Shown: piece by piece, positions 5,992-7,510 of the stretch
How the letters are laid out: each line of letters begins with the position of its first letter
How positions within the stretch are numbered: position 1 is the first letter of the stretch
DNA from: Thioalkalivibrio sp.
GTDB lineage: Bacteria > Pseudomonadota > Gammaproteobacteria > Ectothiorhodospirales > Ectothiorhodospiraceae
DNA length: 7,510 nucleotides
Direction: 5' to 3'
NCBI GenBank assembly: GCA_003550945.1
Contig: PULL01000131.1
Coordinates: forward strand, 1-7,510
Program-made: the position numbers and the translations under genes
The notes under the pieces: generated by a model
Seen by the model: the letters and a program-made list of their open reading frames with translations, nothing else
Databases searched by the model: none
Told to the model about the DNA's origin: nothing

Positions 5992-6027
5992 GGTGAGGGC
6001 GAATCGCGGCGCGATAGCGCCCTCACC
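5992..6027. repeat. Strong extragenic hairpin, REP-like
   Basis: GGTGAGGGCG (5992-6001) pairs perfectly with CGCCCTCACC (6018-6027). Inside, ATCGC (6003-6007) pairs with GCGAT (6011-6015) around a 3-base loop, with a small internal loop (A against AG). An alternative inner stem GGCGC/GCGCC (6008-6012 with 6017-6021) around GATA is also possible. Neither strand has a T-run after it, so a classical terminator is unlikely. It lies in the 241-bp gap between the BON lipoprotein stop and the PH-domain gene start, and resembles proteobacterial REP palindromes in composition. It could still limit read-through or protect the BON transcript's 3' end. Confidence 0.65.
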
Positions 6028-6117
6028 AAGGCTCCGGATACCTCGCTTTACCTGCGCAGAGCCAAAGGCGCATTGCAAACGCCCTGTGCGGAGTGGCGCG
6101 TCCAGTCCACACTCTCT

Positions 6118-6432
6118 CTACTTGACCCGCATATCGTTCTTGACCGCGGTCACGCCCTCAACCCCGCGCGCGATTTCCACTGCCCGGTCGATGTTGGCCT
6201 GAGAGCTCACGAACCCGCTCAGCTGCACGCGGCCTTTGAAAGTTTCGACATTGACCTCGAAGCCGCTGAGGGTGGGGTCATTGAACAGGGCTGTCTTCAC
6301 CTTGGTCGTGATCACGGTGTCGTCGATGTACTCACCGAAACTCTCCTGTTGGGCCGTTCCGGCGCAACCGATCATGAGCAGGGCCAGCAGGATGGCCAGG
6401 AAGAAAGCGGGAAAATGACTGAACTGTCTCAT
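6118..6432 (-). CDS. BON-domain lipoprotein (OsmY/DolP-like, single BON)
   Basis: 104 residues. A signal peptide with hydrophobic core FFLAILLALLMIG ends at C23 in LMIGC; Met at -3 is unusual for a lipobox but tolerated. Ala follows the cysteine, which fits outer-membrane sorting. Residues 38-103 form one BON domain: DDTVITTKVKTALFNDP, then a FEVNVETFKGRVQLSGFV strand pair and the C-terminal ARGVEGVTAVKNDMRV. BON domains bind phospholipid membranes in the periplasm, and OsmY and DolP are involved in osmotic stress and outer-membrane integrity. Those proteins carry two BON domains while this one has a single copy. The ribosome site TGGAGA lies about eight bases upstream of the ATG. DUF3309 is the next gene upstream on the same strand, 170 bp away. 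Confidence 0.92.
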   Translation of the reverse strand: MRQFSHFPAFFLAILLALLMIGCAGTAQQESFGEYIDDTVITTKVKTALFNDPTLSGFEVNVETFKGRVQLSGFVSSQANIDRAVEIARGVEGVTAVKNDMRVK

Positions 6433-6602
6433 TTCTTATTCTCCAGATGGGTAAGGACCAGGTTCGCATCGACCGGGTCTGTGTGGACAAGGGTGACCGT
6501 TGCTTCCCGGGGCCAGCGATGCCCATTCCGTGACTGGCCTCGGTGGTGACGCCGTGAGGTGGTCCGTTGCATGTTCGTCGTCAGGAAAGAAGTTGGTCAG
6601 CT
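6433..6602. other. 170-bp gap between DUF3309 and BON lipoprotein genes
   Basis: No gene is visible. One weak dyad, GGCCAG (6511-6516) with CTGGCC (6534-6539) around 17 bases, is the only structure seen. The gap is long enough to hold a promoter for the BON gene, but no convincing -35/-10 pair was found. Confidence 0.4.
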
Positions 6603-6761
6603 CTAGATCCGGCCGGCCAACAGCAGTACGAGCAGGACGATCAGCACGATCCCGATGACTCCGCTAGGGGCGTAACCCCAACCCCGACTATGGGGCCAGG
6701 CAGGGATCACGCCGATTAGCAGAAGGATCAGGACGATGAGCAGGATGGTTCCCAGTGTCAT
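6603..6761 (-). CDS. DUF3309-family two-helix membrane protein
   Basis: 52 residues. Two hydrophobic helices, about 3-20 (LGTILLIVLILLLIGVIP) and about 34-50 (GVIGIVLIVLLVLLLAG), flank a short hairpin turn AWPHSRGWGYAPSG. This MTLGTILLIVLILLLIG start and the PHSRGWGY loop are characteristic of the DUF3309 family, whose function is unknown and whose usual length is about 50 residues. A longer 104-codon reading from 6917 is rejected, because the ATG at 6761 has GGGAG eight bases upstream and starts at the family motif. It lies divergent from the secreted BON protein across a 376-bp region and upstream of the BON lipoprotein on the same strand. Confidence 0.9.
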   Translation of the reverse strand: MTLGTILLIVLILLLIGVIPAWPHSRGWGYAPSGVIGIVLIVLLVLLLAGRI

Positions 6762-6870
6762 GGCGGTTCTCCCAGAGTGATCGGTGGCAGTGGGCGAGCC
6801 TTCGCACAGCTCCCCATCGAAAAGTCTCCCGCAGGGTGAGATGCGCCGTCTGTACGATGTCGCACATAAC

Positions 6871-6882
6871 GTGGAGCTCCAC
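6871..6882. promoter_or_regulatory. 12-bp perfect palindrome, candidate operator
   Basis: GTGGAGCTCCAC is fully self-complementary. It lies 109 bp upstream of the DUF3309 start and 255 bp upstream of the BON start, within their shared divergent region. A dimeric regulator site is possible; a chance SacI-type palindrome is not excluded. Confidence 0.35.
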
Positions 6883-7018
6883 TGTGGAACGGGAAAGCTG
6901 CGCTGGAAAAACACCAACGATCTGCTACCCAGCTAAGTGCCCTAGCGTACCGACGCCGACCCGACGGTTCGCCATTCTGAGCATGCGGCCAACTCATGGA
7001 AGGTCGTTGCGCCATACA

Positions 7019-7057
7019 GGATCACCACGCCCGGCATCGCTGGGCAACGCGTGATCC
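7019..7057. repeat. Imperfect hairpin upstream of the secreted BON gene
   Basis: GGATCAC (7019-7025) pairs perfectly with GTGATCC (7051-7057). Inside, GCCC (7029-7032) pairs with GGGC (7042-7045) around a 9-base loop. It ends 80 bp before the BON start codon and has no T-run. It could be a leader structure if the promoter is upstream, or a protein-binding dyad. Confidence 0.4.
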
Positions 7058-7137
7058 CCGTCGCATCCGGGTGCCTCGGCTTGTGCCATGCGGCGAATCG
7101 AAGCACGCCACAGTCCTTTTGAAGATGGAGATAGGCT

Positions 7138-7510
7138 ATGAACACGAAATTGCGCAAACTGATGATCGCTGCGGGCGTCGCGCTCGCATTGGGTGCCACG
7201 AGCGGCGCCCTCGCGGAAGGTCCGATGGCCGGCAGTGCGAACGATGCCCGGCTGGAGACCCGGATCTCGACGACCTACGCCCTGAATCCGCATCTGCAAG
7301 CCGGCGACATCACGGTGTCGGTGCACGACGGCAAGGCCACGTTGACGGGAACCGTACCGGAAGACATCAATAGGGAATTGGCGGGGCAGTTCGCGCGCAA
7401 CGTGGAGGGGGTCACGGAAGTGGACAACCAACTCGTGATCGACGCCGACTTCGTCCCTGCGGAGGGGGATGAGGCCCGCAGCTTTGGCGAGCGCATGACC
7501 GATGCCTCGA
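7138..7510 (+). CDS. Secreted BON-domain protein, N-terminal part (3' end outside window)
   Basis: 124 codons are visible from the ATG at 7138, and the frame is still open at the window edge. GGAG at 7127-7130 lies seven bases upstream. Residues 1-26 are a Sec signal peptide (MNTKLRKLMIAAGVALALGA, cleavage after ALA at 24-26), with no lipobox. Residues about 35-102 form a BON domain: ARLETRISTTYALNPHLQ, then ITVSVHDGKATLTGTVPE and NVEGVTEVDNQLVI. An acidic linker follows, and the part cut off probably holds a second BON domain, as in OsmY-type periplasmic proteins. It is divergent from the DUF3309 gene and lies near the BON lipoprotein, so this locus makes both a soluble and a membrane-anchored BON protein. 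Confidence 0.9.
   Translation, partial: MNTKLRKLMIAAGVALALGATSGALAEGPMAGSANDARLETRISTTYALNPHLQAGDITVSVHDGKATLTGTVPEDINRELAGQFARNVEGVTEVDNQLVIDADFVPAEGDEARSFGERMTDAS

Larger units (their letters stand above)
6762..7137. other. 376-bp divergent intergenic region
   Basis: This region separates the DUF3309 gene (leftward) from the secreted BON gene (rightward) and should carry both promoters. Frames crossing it lack ribosome sites and family motifs. It holds a 12-bp perfect palindrome at 6871-6882 and a hairpin at 7019-7057. I found no clear sigma-70, sigma-54 or sigma-E promoter pair. Confidence 0.55.

Noticed and set aside
6511..6539. GGCCAG/CTGGCC dyad in the gap before the BON lipoprotein
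   Set aside because: Six base pairs with a 17-base loop is weak in GC-rich DNA.
5893..6549. 218-codon + strand frame opposite the BON lipoprotein
   Set aside because: It is antisense to a recognised BON domain and reads through the extragenic hairpin.
6994..7431. 145-codon minus-strand frame opposite the secreted BON gene
   Set aside because: It is the antisense shadow of a gene with a clear signal peptide, BON domain and ribosome site.

Overview
The window is GC-rich bacterial DNA with dense coding, strong purine-rich Shine-Dalgarno sites and Gram-negative signals: two lipobox signal peptides, one Sec signal peptide, BON domains and a cyclic glucan synthase. It fits a chromosomal segment of a Pseudomonadota bacterium, more likely gamma- or betaproteobacterial than alpha. 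There is no rRNA, tRNA, CRISPR array, transposase or phage gene.

Layout. (1) 1-633 (+): the C-terminal 210 residues of a very large GH94-type cyclic beta-1,2-glucan synthase. (2) 691-3890 (-): a two-gene signalling operon. A 202-aa PAS-only protein comes first, then an 854-aa CheB-CheR fusion carrying a PAS domain, a 21-bp-periodic coiled coil and a second PAS domain, but no histidine kinase. (3) 4060-4489 (-): a small repetitive lipoprotein followed by a CsbD-family protein. (4) 4490-4901: a gene-free stretch with a perfect 9-bp inverted repeat just upstream of the lipoprotein's ribosome binding site, an inverted pair of REP-like elements, a 14-bp tandem duplication and a palindrome. (5) 4902-5266 (+): a 24-aa one-helix membrane peptide and a 76-aa secreted protein of unknown function, possibly frameshifted. 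(6) 5397-5876 (-): a two-helix membrane protein with a bacterial PH domain. (7) 5877-6117: a gap with a very strong extragenic hairpin. (8) 6118-6761 (-): a BON-domain lipoprotein and a DUF3309-like two-helix membrane protein. (9) 6762-7137: a 376-bp divergent intergenic region with a 12-bp perfect palindrome and a hairpin. (10) 7138-end (+): a secreted BON-domain protein cut by the window edge.

Genes 3 to 10 form a run of very small envelope or stress-type genes (CsbD, repeat lipoprotein, one-helix peptide, PH membrane protein, DUF3309, two BON proteins). Together with a periplasmic glucan synthase and a sensory CheB-CheR/PAS module, they suggest an envelope or osmotic-stress island. That link is inferred from gene content; I found no promoter motif shared by these genes.
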